From positions 1 through 64,000 of the forward strand of contig NZ_JADOTV010000012.1 of assembly GCF_015767245.1 (NCBI RefSeq): DNA of 64,000 bases. Direction: 5' to 3'. How positions within the stretch are numbered: position 1 is the stretch's first letter; the number at the start of each line of letters is the position of its first letter. Below the pieces are notes generated by a model. The model worked only from the letters and a program-made list of their open reading frames with translations, had not been told where the DNA came from and searched no databases. This DNA comes from Aureivirga sp. CE67. Lineage in GTDB: Bacteria; Bacteroidota; Bacteroidia; Flavobacteriales; Flavobacteriaceae. A program made the translations under genes and the position numbers. Shown piece by piece: positions 54,481-63,847 of the stretch.

Positions 54481-54503
54481 GCTTACTGTTTTTAAATATT
54501 GGT

Positions 54504-55127
54504 ATGAAACTTAGATTTGATAAGATAGGTATTACTTTTAGAACTATTTATATAAACTTTATGTTTTTTATGGTTTTTGGTTTAAGCTTTGGACAAACAA
54601 ATACTTATGATCGTTTTAATAGTTATTTTGAAATAGATTCCTTAAAAAGATATAATTCCTCTTTAGATTCCTTTTGTGTTCAATCTGAACCTAAATCGAT
54701 TGAAAAAATACCTTTTAAATTTAAAAAAGTTAGAGAACGAAAAATAGAAAATATTTTATTTTCTGAGTATGAATATAAAATAAAAGGAAAAGAAAGATTT
54801 TTTTCGGTAGGTTTTAAAAAGGATCGATTTTATTTTATTAATGATGAAAATAATGTAATTGAAATAAAAGAATATAGTTCTGAAGAATTGAATATAAGTC
54901 CTTTTTCAGAAGATTATCAGGTTTTTATTAAAGAATTTAATGTTGAAAAAGTAATAATAGCAGAACAAGAAGTTTTGGATGGAGTTATAATTTTAAGTTT
55001 TATTCCAAAAGAAAAATCAGATTCTCTACAATTTTTTGAAATGCAAATATGTCCTAGATTAGGAATTTATCTTGTAATGAAAAAAGAACAAAACATGTAT
55101 AAAACAAGTTATTTTGGTTGCTATTAA
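54504..55127 (+). CDS. secreted protein, unknown function
   Basis: 207 residues. An unusually long signal-like start (hydrophobic IYINFMFFMVFGLSFG at about 15-30, then QTNTYD) leads to a mixed alpha/beta domain with many Lys/Glu and a single late cysteine pair (MQICPRLG, YFGCY). I recognise no family. Its stop codon overlaps the remains of the following lipoprotein pseudogene. Confidence 0.6.
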   Translation: MKLRFDKIGITFRTIYINFMFFMVFGLSFGQTNTYDRFNSYFEIDSLKRYNSSLDSFCVQSEPKSIEKIPFKFKKVRERKIENILFSEYEYKIKGKERFFSVGFKKDRFYFINDENNVIEIKEYSSEELNISPFSEDYQVFIKEFNVEKVIIAEQEVLDGVIILSFIPKEKSDSLQFFEMQICPRLGIYLVMKKEQNMYKTSYFGCY

Positions 55128-55608
55128 ATATAAATTACTTAGAATTTTATTTATTATCCTTCTTTTTTTCTTAAATGCTTGTAATTCTAATTTAAAAAAT
55201 CAAAAGATTCTTTAGTGTTTGTAATTTTATAAATCGTAGATAGTTAATGATTTAAAAGGTGTTTTAGATATTGATAGAATTGCTGATAATAAAAAAGTTG
55301 AAAAAATATTTGAAAAAAATGATGTTTTAACAAAATATGCTTTTAACTTTAATGAAAAATTAACTTCAATTGTAAGAAGGGTGAAAAATAAACAATATAT
55401 TTTTTACTTAAGTGAGCTGAATGAAGGAGAGTTGGAACTAATTGATACTTTAATTACGAATAACATTTATGACGTTACATGGCTAACTTCATTTCAAAAA
55501 TATAAGAAAATGAACTGTTTTTTTATGAAAAGTAGTGGAGAACAAGGGAGTGTTTTTGTAAGTAAAAGAGAAGAAAATAGAATTGAAATCGTTTATTTAA
55601 AAGAATAA
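55123..55608 (+). pseudogene. decayed lipoprotein gene
   Basis: In one frame the DNA reads a lipoprotein signal (KYKLLRILFIILLFFLNAC) but begins with ATT at 55123 instead of ATG. It then hits three stops: TAG 55213, TAA 55222 and TAG 55237. After that the frame is open again to 55608 with 120 residues of normal-looking protein (ending EENRIEIVYLKE). A one-base shift at about 55205 would continue as KDSLVFVIL, so at least one indel and a lost start codon are likely. A GTG at 55381 could start the tail piece but has no signal. No family is recognised. Confidence 0.75.
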
Positions 55609-55612
55609 AAAA

Positions 55613-57130
55613 ATGAAAAAACTTTTACTTTTATTGTTTGTATTGAGTTTTTTAGCTTGTGAAGAGAATGCTAATAAAGAATTTCTAGATTATGAAGAAG
55701 TTCGATTGGATTTAAAAGCATTGACCAAATATTTAGATCAAAAATCTGCTTATCATCATGTAACAGATTTTGACTATAAAGAAGCTTTTGATAAATATTT
55801 AAAAAAAAATGAGGGTAAGGAGTTTATAAATAAAGCTGAATTTGGTATTTATTTAGATAATATTCTTGGAGAATTTGGAGATAGACATGCGTATGCAAAA
55901 GGATTTGAGTTGAAAGATGTTAAATATTTACCTTTTACATTAGCTCCTTTAAATGATAATGTATTGGTTTTAGATAATGAAAAGTGTGATAAAGAATATT
56001 ATTTTTGGAATATAAATTACCCTTATCTTAAAGAAATTGATTTAAAACCAATCGAATATTTTGCTTTAAATGGAGTTCCAAGAGATAAACATGCTCCAGA
56101 TAATGCAAGGTTTTTAAGAGGTTTAAATGAACTTAGAGATGTTTCAAGAATTTATACAAATTTAAATTTACCACTTAAAGATTCAATACTTTTTACATTT
56201 ACAGATGTTTTTCAACAAAAAGACACAACTTTTTATGTGAAAATGGTTGAAAGAAAAGAAAGAGGAAGAATATGGAAAGAAAAAATTGAAGCTAAATACT
56301 CTAAATATAAAGCAGAAGATTATAATAATAAAAAAGTATGCAAAAAACTATTTTCAATAAAGGATAGTGTTGCGTATTTGCATGTTCCTGAAATGTTTAC
56401 GAGGAAGAATGTTCCGGGGTTTTTCAACTATTTCAATACTTTTATGAAACAAATAAAAAATTCTTCTAAAGCTTTAATTTTAGATGTACGAGGAAATAAA
56501 GGAGGTTATCGTGATTTTACATACGATTTTGCTAAATATGTAATTCATCCAGATTCAATTTATATTACAAATGCGGCGAGATTTAAAGGGGCAGGAGCCC
56601 TAACTGATCGTCAGAAAATTGGTATAGAAAGTCGTCAATTAGTGGCAGAAGAAGAAATGAATGAAGAAGAAAAATTGGCTCTTGAAAAATTTAATCAAAA
56701 ATTTAATCCAAAATATACGTTTGAAGATGGTATTTTTGGATCATACTACTATATGGTTTTTAATGGGAAAAAGACCGTAAATCCTGATTATTATTACGAT
56801 AAACCTATTTATATATTGTGTAATGAAAAATCAAGAAGTGCTACATCAGTATTAGTAGCAGCATTTAAAGGTTTACCAAATATTACAATTGTTGGTGAGA
56901 AAATAGATGGATCAAGTAGTGTAAGTCCTAAAATTCATTTGCCACATTCTAGACTTGAATTAAAAATTAGTATTATGATTTCCTATCAAAAGGATGGAAA
57001 TCTTTTTGATTGTGTTGGTACAGATCCAGACATTGAAATAAATAGAGATATTGATCAAGTTTTTTGGATAAGAGATACGCAGCTTGAAAAACTAAAACAG
57101 ATTATTAAAGAGAGGAATAATGATGTTTAA
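55613..57130 (+). CDS. S41 family peptidase lipoprotein
   Basis: 505 residues. The lipoprotein signal ends at Cys16 (LLLFVLSFLAC). The N-terminal helical part carries FGDRHAYAKG. The C-terminal S41 domain has LILDVRGNKGGYRDF near 288-302 and the catalytic-serine region CNEKSRSATSVLVAAF; Ser409 is the likely nucleophile, with a downstream lysine in GEKIDGSSSVS. No PDZ domain is obvious between the parts. It is probably a periplasmic, membrane-anchored serine protease of the C-terminal-processing type. It lies 4 bases after the lipoprotein pseudogene. Confidence 0.88.
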   Translation: MKKLLLLLFVLSFLACEENANKEFLDYEEVRLDLKALTKYLDQKSAYHHVTDFDYKEAFDKYLKKNEGKEFINKAEFGIYLDNILGEFGDRHAYAKGFELKDVKYLPFTLAPLNDNVLVLDNEKCDKEYYFWNINYPYLKEIDLKPIEYFALNGVPRDKHAPDNARFLRGLNELRDVSRIYTNLNLPLKDSILFTFTDVFQQKDTTFYVKMVERKERGRIWKEKIEAKYSKYKAEDYNNKKVCKKLFSIKDSVAYLHVPEMFTRKNVPGFFNYFNTFMKQIKNSSKALILDVRGNKGGYRDFTYDFAKYVIHPDSIYITNAARFKGAGALTDRQKIGIESRQLVAEEEMNEEEKLALEKFNQKFNPKYTFEDGIFGSYYYMVFNGKKTVNPDYYYDKPIYILCNEKSRSATSVLVAAFKGLPNITIVGEKIDGSSSVSPKIHLPHSRLELKISIMISYQKDGNLFDCVGTDPDIEINRDIDQVFWIRDTQLEKLKQIIKERNNDV

Positions 57131-57182
57131 TTATTTTTTTGAGATCATTTTGGATGATTATAAAAAGGTGTTGAAAATTAAA

Positions 57183-57902
57183 ATGAAAAAAATTCTATGG
57201 ATTTGTAAGATTAGTTTAATAGCTATTGCTATTTTTTCTTTTATTAATTGTGTTAAACCTGAAAAATCGAACATTCTATTTTATGAAGTAAATCTTAAAA
57301 GTCAAGATTTAAGAATGTTTTGGAAAAATGAAAAAGGACAAAATTATAAGAATTTTGAAAATCTTATGCGTTAGTTAAAACATGATGGAAAAGAGTTGGT
57401 TTTTGCCATGAATGCTGGTATGTATAAAAAAGATTTAAGTCCACTTGGGTTATTTATTGAAAATGGAAAAGAGAAGAATTCTTTAAATAGAAAAAAAGAT
57501 GCTTATGGAAATTTTTACATGCAACCAAATGGTGTTTTTGTAATAACAAATGATCAAAAAGGAATTGTTTGTAAAACTGAAGATTTTCAGAATCAGAATG
57601 TAAAATATGCAACACAATCTGGACCGATGTTGTTGATTGAAGGTGGGATAAATTCAAAATTTCGAAAACCATCAGAAAATATTAATATCAGAAATGGTGT
57701 TGGAATTTTACCAAATGGAAATGTCCTTTTTGCAATGTCTAAAGAAAAGATAAACCTATATAATTTTGCAGATTTTTTTAAGTCTAGAGGTTGTAAAAAT
57801 GCTCTTTATCTTGATGGATTTGTTTCTAAAACATATCTCCCAAAAAAAGATTATGGGCAATTAGGAGGTAATTTTGGTGTAATAATAGGGGAAATTAAAT
57901 AA
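57183..57902 (+). pseudogene. phosphodiester glycosidase gene split by in-frame TAG
   Basis: From the ATG at 57183 a lipoprotein signal (SLIAIAIFSFINC) leads to FYEVNLKSQDLRMFWKNEKG and then a TAG stop at 57372-57374. The same frame continues directly after the stop as ELVFAMNAGMYKKDLSPLG, YATQSGPMLLIEGG and LYLDGFVSK, the conserved core of the phosphodiester glycosidase (NAGPA, DUF2233) family, to a proper stop at 57902. No bases are inserted or lost, so a single point mutation explains it. The enzyme would remove a sugar from a sugar-phosphate diester. Sequencing error or readthrough are alternatives to real gene loss. Confidence 0.85.
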
Positions 57903-57915
57903 TAGAAAAAAAAAG

Positions 57916-58995
57916 ATGAGTGTAGGAAAGCAAATTTCAGGTGTTGTTCTTTTTTTGGTAACATTAATTCAAGTAATATTTTTTATCCGTGATTTTAATA
58001 AGGATGTTGACTATGATTCACCACTAAGTGAAATAAAAGATATTAGAAGAAAAATAAAAACAAATGTTTCAGAAGGATTATTAGGCGTTATAAACAAAGG
58101 GAAATTGGGGTTTATTAATTTAGAGGGAGAGCTTGTGGTTCCTTATGTATATGATAATGTTGAAGATTTTTCAGAAGGTTTTTCAAAAGTATCTAGAGGT
58201 TTTAAATATGGATTTATTGATAGGTTTGGTAGTGAAGAGATTCCTTTGATTTATGATGATGCTCATTCCTTCTCAGAAGGATTATCTTCAGTTTCTTTTG
58301 ATCTTAAAAATTATGGTTATATCAATAAAAAAGGAGATAAAGTGATTCCTTTTAATTATTTGACTGCAAAATCTTTTAAAGAAGGTTTAGCTCCAGTACA
58401 GTCTTCTGAGAATAAATTGTTTGGAGCTATAAATAAAAAAGGAAAAGTAATTATTCCATTCAAATATGATAATATGATGGAATTTTCAGAAGGTATAGCA
58501 GTTGTTACAAAAAATGATAGATATGGTTTTGTAAATAAAAAAGGGAAAGAAATTATACCAATAAAGTATGAATATGCAACGAATTTTCAAGATGGATTGG
58601 CTGTTGTGCCTATAGATAATAAATGGGGTTACATTAATAAAAAAGGAAAAATTGTAATACCTACAGAATATGATGATGCTACTTCTTTTTCTAATGGATT
58701 AGCAAACGTATTAAAAGATGGGAAATGGTTTATAATAAATAAAAAAAATGAAATTCTTTATGAATTAAATTATGATAAAGTACATAGTTTTAGTGAAGGA
58801 TTTGCTGCTGTTTCTAAAGATGGATTTTGGGGGTTTATTGATAGGAAAGGCCAAGAGTTAGTTCCTCCATTTAATAAAAGCTTCAAACCTTTTAAAAATA
58901 ATTATGCTGTAATTTTGACTAAAATTGATTTTTATTATGTGATAGATTCTACAGGGGAAAATATTAATCATCATGTGAGTTTTGATTTAAAATAA
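57916..58995 (+). CDS. WG-repeat protein
   Basis: 359 residues. One N-terminal membrane helix (about 8-25) is followed by eight WG-type repeats of about 35 residues. Each reads GFINKKG..VIP..YD....F.EGLA.V, for example YGYINKKGDKVIPFNY and WGYINKKGKIVIPTEY. The units probably form a beta-propeller or solenoid-like binding surface outside the membrane. The partner is unknown. It follows the broken glycosidase gene by 13 bp. Confidence 0.85.
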   Translation: MSVGKQISGVVLFLVTLIQVIFFIRDFNKDVDYDSPLSEIKDIRRKIKTNVSEGLLGVINKGKLGFINLEGELVVPYVYDNVEDFSEGFSKVSRGFKYGFIDRFGSEEIPLIYDDAHSFSEGLSSVSFDLKNYGYINKKGDKVIPFNYLTAKSFKEGLAPVQSSENKLFGAINKKGKVIIPFKYDNMMEFSEGIAVVTKNDRYGFVNKKGKEIIPIKYEYATNFQDGLAVVPIDNKWGYINKKGKIVIPTEYDDATSFSNGLANVLKDGKWFIINKKNEILYELNYDKVHSFSEGFAAVSKDGFWGFIDRKGQELVPPFNKSFKPFKNNYAVILTKIDFYYVIDSTGENINHHVSFDLK

Positions 58996-59030
58996 AAAAT
59001 AAATATCGTTTAAGTTAATTAAAATAAATA

Positions 59031-59366
59031 ATGAAATTATACACAGTTTGTTCTTCTTGTAAAGAAGAGATAAAAATAAAATCATTTGCTAGCACAAGAC
59101 CTGAATTGCAAATGGAGAAGGGTAGAGAATTCAATGTAAATTGCCAAAATTGTGGTGTTTTTGAAAAAAAGCATATCAATGATGTGAAAGCAGAAATCGG
59201 AAAATTAATGCTTTTGATAATAGGTTTTTCAGGAATAGCTTTCGCTGTTTTTTTGTTTTTTTTCTTAGGTATGATCAGTTCATTAATATCATTTATTCCA
59301 ATGATTTTTTGGCAACAGGAGGTAAAAGCAGTTCGTTCATTTAATTCTTATTTGGTGAAAAGATGA
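59031..59366 (+). CDS. small zinc-ribbon-like membrane protein
   Basis: 111 residues. CSSC (residues 8-11) and CQNC (about 38-41) form a likely zinc ribbon, followed by two hydrophobic helices (about 57-90, GFSGIAFAVFLFFFLG and IPMIFWQQ). No named family. It is the last gene of the run before a terminator. Confidence 0.7.
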   Translation: MKLYTVCSSCKEEIKIKSFASTRPELQMEKGREFNVNCQNCGVFEKKHINDVKAEIGKLMLLIIGFSGIAFAVFLFFFLGMISSLISFIPMIFWQQEVKAVRSFNSYLVKR

Positions 59367-59367
59367 A

Positions 59368-59395
59368 AAAGTCTATTACAAATAGGCTTTTTTTT
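59368..59395 (+). terminator. rho-independent terminator
   Basis: AAAGTCTATT (59368-59377) pairs with AATAGGCTTT (59381-59390, one wobble), then a T run. Confidence 0.82.
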
Positions 59396-59445
59396 ATGTG
59401 AATTAAATCGATGAGGTTTATTCAAACAGATTTAAAACTTATCTT

Positions 59446-59925
59446 TTAAGTTGAATAATCTCTCCAAGTAACCAAAAACCATTGATCATCTATTTTTTTA
59501 AATTCATAGAAGACAGCCAAACCATTTTCAATTCCTTTAATAGAGATAATCGCTTCGTTTTCTTTTATTTCAATATCCTGTTTATAATCTCCATTGTTTT
59601 TATCATAAGGAAGAAACTTTTTAATCCAATAATCTGTAATAAAAACAGTTTTGTTTTTTAATTCTCCTTCATAAATATCCATTTGCTGTACCTTTAGAGG
59701 AAAACGAACTCTTTCCATTTGAAATGTAGAATCTGCGCTGAAATACATCAAAAATTCATTAAAACTATAATCTACAGTTTCTGGAATATAAATTCGTTTT
59801 TTCTTTTTCTTTACTTTCTTCTTTTCAATTTTTTTTGTTTCTAAAGGTTTAGGTTTTTCCGTATTTTCTTTACATGAAATAAAGAGCATAGAAATAATTA
59901 TAAAACTAAATTTCAAGAATTTCAT
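59446..59925 (-). CDS. DUF4348-like lipoprotein, paralogue of 24205-24678
   Basis: 159 residues. A lipoprotein signal (FSFIIISMLFIS, Cys18) is followed by a strongly basic linker (KKKVKKKKKR near 36-45) and a domain with FNEFLMYFSADSTFQMERVRFPLK and GIENGLAVFYEFKKIDDQWFL. The domain matches the C-terminal part of 24205-24678 motif by motif, but the linkers differ (acidic there, basic here). Function unknown. Confidence 0.75.
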   Translation of the reverse strand: MKFLKFSFIIISMLFISCKENTEKPKPLETKKIEKKKVKKKKKRIYIPETVDYSFNEFLMYFSADSTFQMERVRFPLKVQQMDIYEGELKNKTVFITDYWIKKFLPYDKNNGDYKQDIEIKENEAIISIKGIENGLAVFYEFKKIDDQWFLVTWRDYST

Positions 59926-59997
59926 AATTCAATTATTTTTTACAATTATAAATAAACTTCCTGTAAATTCTCTTAAATATCTTCGACAAAAAGAAAA

Positions 59998-61095
59998 ATG
60001 TATTTCTATATGTCTAAAAATATTCTTTTTTCATTTTTTGTAATATTCTTTTTTTCTTGTCAAAAGGAAGACTCTTCTCAAATTATAAATCAAAATCCAG
60101 AAGAAAATTGCACCATTGCTATTTCTGAAAAAATAAATGGAGGATCGATTTTACAATTTAATAGTGTTCATGAAGTTTATCAGCCGAATATTTATATGCA
60201 TAAAAAGACAGGAGCGAATTGGCTTGCGATGTCTGAAATTATTAGATTGAAAACAGATGATTTTGTGAATATGAATAGGCCTTATGAATTTCGTATTCCA
60301 GAATATTTAGAACTTTTAAATAGAGTGATTCCAGTAGTTTTGAACAATAATGGTATAGATTATATTCTTTTAAAACCGCTTACAGATTTTTCATATTCTA
60401 CAGTAGAGTTTTGGGGAGATTTTTATGTGGAAACAGAAGAAGAATGGCTAGAAATCGAGAATACATATTTTGAATTATTTGATGAGGTTGCAAAATTATC
60501 TTTGGAATATCCTCAAATCAAAATGCTTTCTATCGGAAATGAATTGCGAGAATTTACAAAAAGAAGACCGCAGTTTTTTAAAGGTTTAATCTTGCATTTG
60601 AGAGAAAATTACCCAAATATTCAATTGACTTATGCCGCAAATTGGGATGAATACGAAGGAATTACTTTCTGGGAAGATTTAGATTTTATAGGAGTGAATT
60701 CTTATTTTCCTTTGGTGAATAAAGAAACGCCAACAGTTGAAGAAATTAAAGATGCTTTTCAACCAATCAAAAATAATCTAGAAGATTTTTCATGTTTTTA
60801 TAATAAACCAATTCTTTTCTCAGAATATGGTTTTCGTAGTATAGATTTTGCTGCTTGGAAAGCTTGGGAACTAGAACCTTTCAGTGTTTCAAATGTAAAC
60901 CACGAAGCTCAGAACAATGGTTATGAAGGTTTTTATCAAACTTTCTGGGGTGAACCTTGGGTTGCTGGTGGTTTTTTCTGGGAATGGGAAATTTCGTTTA
61001 CAGAACACGTTGGTGGGCATAATAATGGTTGGCAAGTTTCAGGAAAACCTGCTCAGGAAATTATTAAGAAATATTATACAAAAAATGTAGACTAG
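59998..61095 (+). CDS. GH113-like glycoside hydrolase lipoprotein
   Basis: 365 residues from 59998; the ATG at 60010 is also possible and gives a tighter lipoprotein signal (ILFSFFVIFFFS, Cys17). The TIM-barrel pattern includes LSIGNELREF, with a probable acid/base Glu178, and PILFSEYGF, with a probable nucleophile Glu272 (numbered from 60010), plus WGEPWVAGGFFWEWE. This fits clan A retaining hydrolases such as GH113 beta-mannanases. It probably cuts mannan-type polysaccharide or oligosaccharide at the cell envelope. There is no SusC/D pair nearby. Confidence 0.82.
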   Translation: MYFYMSKNILFSFFVIFFFSCQKEDSSQIINQNPEENCTIAISEKINGGSILQFNSVHEVYQPNIYMHKKTGANWLAMSEIIRLKTDDFVNMNRPYEFRIPEYLELLNRVIPVVLNNNGIDYILLKPLTDFSYSTVEFWGDFYVETEEEWLEIENTYFELFDEVAKLSLEYPQIKMLSIGNELREFTKRRPQFFKGLILHLRENYPNIQLTYAANWDEYEGITFWEDLDFIGVNSYFPLVNKETPTVEEIKDAFQPIKNNLEDFSCFYNKPILFSEYGFRSIDFAAWKAWELEPFSVSNVNHEAQNNGYEGFYQTFWGEPWVAGGFFWEWEISFTEHVGGHNNGWQVSGKPAQEIIKKYYTKNVD

Positions 61096-61146
61096 AATTT
61101 TCAATAATTTTTTACATTTGACATCTCAAAAAAAGGAGATTGACTT

Positions 61147-61878
61147 ATGTTGAAAGTATTGAGAAATAATCAAAAAGTAGAAGCTTCAGAATTAAATATT
61201 TGTGTTGTTTTAAGTGGAAATATCACGATTCAACTTCAAGAAGAAATTTTCCCAATTCCTTCCAAAAGCTTTTTTTTCTTTAATCAACCGTTTGAAGTTA
61301 TTGCTGCTTCGCCATATATCGAAGGTTTTATTTTAAATTTAGATACTGAATTTTTGCAAAATTTTTCGGACTTAAAAACAGAAATCAATTCACTTTCAAA
61401 TTTCTTTCAGGTTCTTCAAATTAATAATATAGATGGAATAAAAAACCTATTGAATTCTATTTCTAAAATTGAAGAAAACACACAATTAAGAAATAGTTAT
61501 CTTCATATTTTAACCAATGATTTTATTTCTAATTATAAATATAGTTTAAAGGAAAAATCTGTTGTGGAGCAATTTTCAGATTTGATTGAACAACATTTAG
61601 AAAAAAATTATTGTGCAGGAACTTATGCAGAAATGTTAGATATTCCTCTGAAAAAACTAATTAAAGAGGTTAAAAAAACAACTGAAAAAACTCCGTGTAA
61701 TTTTATAAAAGAAAAAGTAATTCAGAGAGCTAAAAATTTACTTGTCAATACGGAAGATACTAGCCAGATGATTTCTTATAAATTAGGTTTTGAAGATCCT
61801 TATTATTTTATTAAATACTTCAAGAACGACACAGGTTTGACGCCTACACAATACAGAAAAAAGTTCAACATCAACTAA
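61147..61878 (+). CDS. AraC family transcriptional regulator
   Basis: 243 residues. An N-terminal cupin-like part (VVLSGNITIQLQEEIFPIP, about 20-40) precedes a C-terminal AraC domain with two helix-turn-helix units, the second showing ISYKLGFEDPYYFIKYFKND and GLTPTQYRKKF. It is divided by 88 bp from a peroxiredoxin-like gene and a dehydrogenase gene on the same strand, which it probably controls. The inducer is unknown. Confidence 0.9.
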   Translation: MLKVLRNNQKVEASELNICVVLSGNITIQLQEEIFPIPSKSFFFFNQPFEVIAASPYIEGFILNLDTEFLQNFSDLKTEINSLSNFFQVLQINNIDGIKNLLNSISKIEENTQLRNSYLHILTNDFISNYKYSLKEKSVVEQFSDLIEQHLEKNYCAGTYAEMLDIPLKKLIKEVKKTTEKTPCNFIKEKVIQRAKNLLVNTEDTSQMISYKLGFEDPYYFIKYFKNDTGLTPTQYRKKFNIN

Positions 61879-61966
61879 GTGGGAATATTTTCCATCTTTT
61901 TTAATTTTTCTACATTTTCTAAACCTTCATTTTAACTCATTTTTGCTTTATAATTAAACAAAGCAA

Positions 61967-62620
61967 ATGAAGATGGATTTAAATAAACAACTTGCTGAAA
62001 CAAAAGCAAACAATAAAGCAAACATTCCAACAGATATTTGGAATGTGATGGAGGAGAGTACCAATAAATTAATTCAAGAACAATTAAGTAAAAATGCTTT
62101 TCAAGTTGGTGATATTTTGCCTAATTTTAATCTGATTGATATCCATAATAAAGAAGTTTCTTTAAACGATTTCTCTGATGATTTTTTGGTGATTTCTTTC
62201 TATCGTGGTGGTTGGTGTCCTTATTGTAATTTAGAATTAAAAGCACTTCAAAATATTGTTCCACAACTGAAAGAATTGAATACTAGCTTGATTGCGATTA
62301 CACCAGAAACTCCAGATTATTCATCGGAAACATACCAAAAAAATAATTTGGATTTTTCAGTTTTAAGTGATTTGGATAATGTGTATGCGAAATCTCTAGG
62401 ATTGGTTTTTCAAATGCCAGAAGAACTACAAAAAATATATGATTGTTTCAATATAAAAGTAGATAAACATAATGGAAATGATGATTTTGAATTGCCAATG
62501 CCTGCAACGTATGTTTTAAACAAACAAAGAGAGATTATTTACAGTTTCATTCCTGAAGATTATACAGAAAGATTAAATCCTGATACAATTTTAAGTGAAA
62601 TAAAAAATAATAATAAATAA
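61967..62620 (+). CDS. AhpC/TSA family peroxiredoxin-like protein
   Basis: 217 residues (an alternative ATG lies at 61973). A helical start (about 1-40) leads to a thioredoxin-fold domain with the redox motif [17 protein letters not shown]; Cys84 and Cys87 form a CxxC, unlike typical peroxiredoxins that have one cysteine here. It likely reduces peroxides or acts as a thiol-disulfide oxidoreductase. It is 2 bases upstream of a dehydrogenase gene and follows an AraC regulator. Confidence 0.85.
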   Translation: MKMDLNKQLAETKANNKANIPTDIWNVMEESTNKLIQEQLSKNAFQVGDILPNFNLIDIHNKEVSLNDFSDDFLVISFYRGGWCPYCNLELKALQNIVPQLKELNTSLIAITPETPDYSSETYQKNNLDFSVLSDLDNVYAKSLGLVFQMPEELQKIYDCFNIKVDKHNGNDDFELPMPATYVLNKQREIIYSFIPEDYTERLNPDTILSEIKNNNK

Positions 62621-62622
62621 AA

Positions 62623-63339
62623 ATGGAAAGTTTAAAAGGTAAAAAAGCATTAATTACTGGTGCAGGAAAAGGAATTGGGAAAGCAATTGCTTTAGCATTA
62701 GCAAACGAAGGTGTGGATGTAGCATTAGTTTCTAGAACTCAAAAAGATGTAGATTTAGTTGCTGCTGAAGCAGAAAAATTAGGTGTGAAATCTTATGCAA
62801 CTACAGCTAATGTTGCTTCCTTAGAATCGGTAAATAAAGCAGCAGAAGAAATTAAATCTAATTTTGGAGACATCGATATTTTGATTAATAATGCTGGAAT
62901 CGGAAGGTTTGGAAAATTCATGGATCTTGAGGTTTCTCAATGGGAAGAAGTAATTCAAATTAATCTTTTAGGTACTTATTATGTTACTAGAGCATTTTTA
63001 CCAGAAATGATTGAAAAACAGGCTGGAGATATTATCAATATTTCTTCTACTGCTGGACAAAAAGGTGCTGCTGTAACAAGTGCTTATAGTGCTTCTAAGT
63101 TTGGAGTTCTTGGACTTACAGAATCTTTGATGCAAGAGTTGAGAAAACACAATATCCGAGTATCTGCGCTGACTCCAAGTACTGTTGCTACGGATATGGC
63201 TTTAGATCTTAATTTAACAGATGGAAATCCTGAAAGAGTAATGCAACCAGAAGACATTGCAGAATTAATTATAGCGCAATTAAAACTGAACAGAAGAGTA
63301 TTTATCAAAGAATCTGGTATTTGGTCAACGAATCCATAG
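62623..63339 (+). CDS. short-chain dehydrogenase/reductase (FabG-like)
   Basis: 238 residues of classical SDR form. The cofactor loop [11 protein letters not shown] is at 12-22, NNAGIG near 88-93, and the catalytic Tyr155-x3-Lys159 in SAYSASKFG, with the serine in NISSTAG. Length and motifs resemble 3-oxoacyl-ACP reductases, but it could act on another ketone or alcohol. It is co-transcribed with the peroxiredoxin-like gene (2-bp gap) and followed by a terminator. Confidence 0.9.
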   Translation: MESLKGKKALITGAGKGIGKAIALALANEGVDVALVSRTQKDVDLVAAEAEKLGVKSYATTANVASLESVNKAAEEIKSNFGDIDILINNAGIGRFGKFMDLEVSQWEEVIQINLLGTYYVTRAFLPEMIEKQAGDIINISSTAGQKGAAVTSAYSASKFGVLGLTESLMQELRKHNIRVSALTPSTVATDMALDLNLTDGNPERVMQPEDIAELIIAQLKLNRRVFIKESGIWSTNP

Positions 63340-63361
63340 ATTTTAAAAAATATATTTATTG

Positions 63362-63392
63362 AAAGCTAGTTCTTATGAGCTAGCTTTTTTTA
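63362..63392 (+). terminator. rho-independent terminator
   Basis: AAAGCTAG (63362-63369) pairs with CTAGCTTT (63380-63387), then a T run. Confidence 0.88.
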
Positions 63393-63415
63393 TATTACAG
63401 CTCACAAAAAAATCT

Positions 63416-63847
63416 ATGAATTTTATACAAAGACAAAATATTTACTTCGAAACTTCAAAATTTTTTATTTTTTTCATTCTATTAATTCTTGTAATTGGAA
63501 TATTTTTACCATTTATAGCTTCTATTTTAGGGATTATAAGTATTCCAATTTTATATATAAAATTACATTTTAATTTAAGTAAAAAGTTTTCAGGAATTGT
63601 TTCTATAAATCACAGGACATTATTGTTCCCAATTTTAGCTTTCTCCATTTTATTGCTGTGTTTTAGAATTTATATAAGTGAAATAATCAATCTAAATGCA
63701 GGTTGTATGAAGGAAATTTCTGATGAAAAAAGATATTTTAATTATATGATTTTTAGTTTTTGGTCAAGTATTTTGTTGTGGGAGATTTGTTTTAATGTTT
63801 TGAAAAATAAGTTTTTAGGAAATAATTTGAATACAATTAAAGATTAA
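63416..63847 (+). CDS. membrane protein, unknown function
   Basis: 143 residues from the ATG at 63416; an earlier in-frame ATT/TTG start region overlaps the terminator hairpin and is not used. Four hydrophobic helices (about 13-35, 38-55, 68-88, 110-128) and little else. No family recognised. Its stop codon overlaps that of the convergent partial gene by two bases. Confidence 0.6.
   Translation: MNFIQRQNIYFETSKFFIFFILLILVIGIFLPFIASILGIISIPILYIKLHFNLSKKFSGIVSINHRTLLFPILAFSILLLCFRIYISEIINLNAGCMKEISDEKRYFNYMIFSFWSSILLWEICFNVLKNKFLGNNLNTIKD

Noticed and set aside
55381-55608. Independent 75-residue gene starting at GTG
   Set aside because: The same frame continues upstream as the body of a decayed lipoprotein, so it is the tail of a pseudogene.
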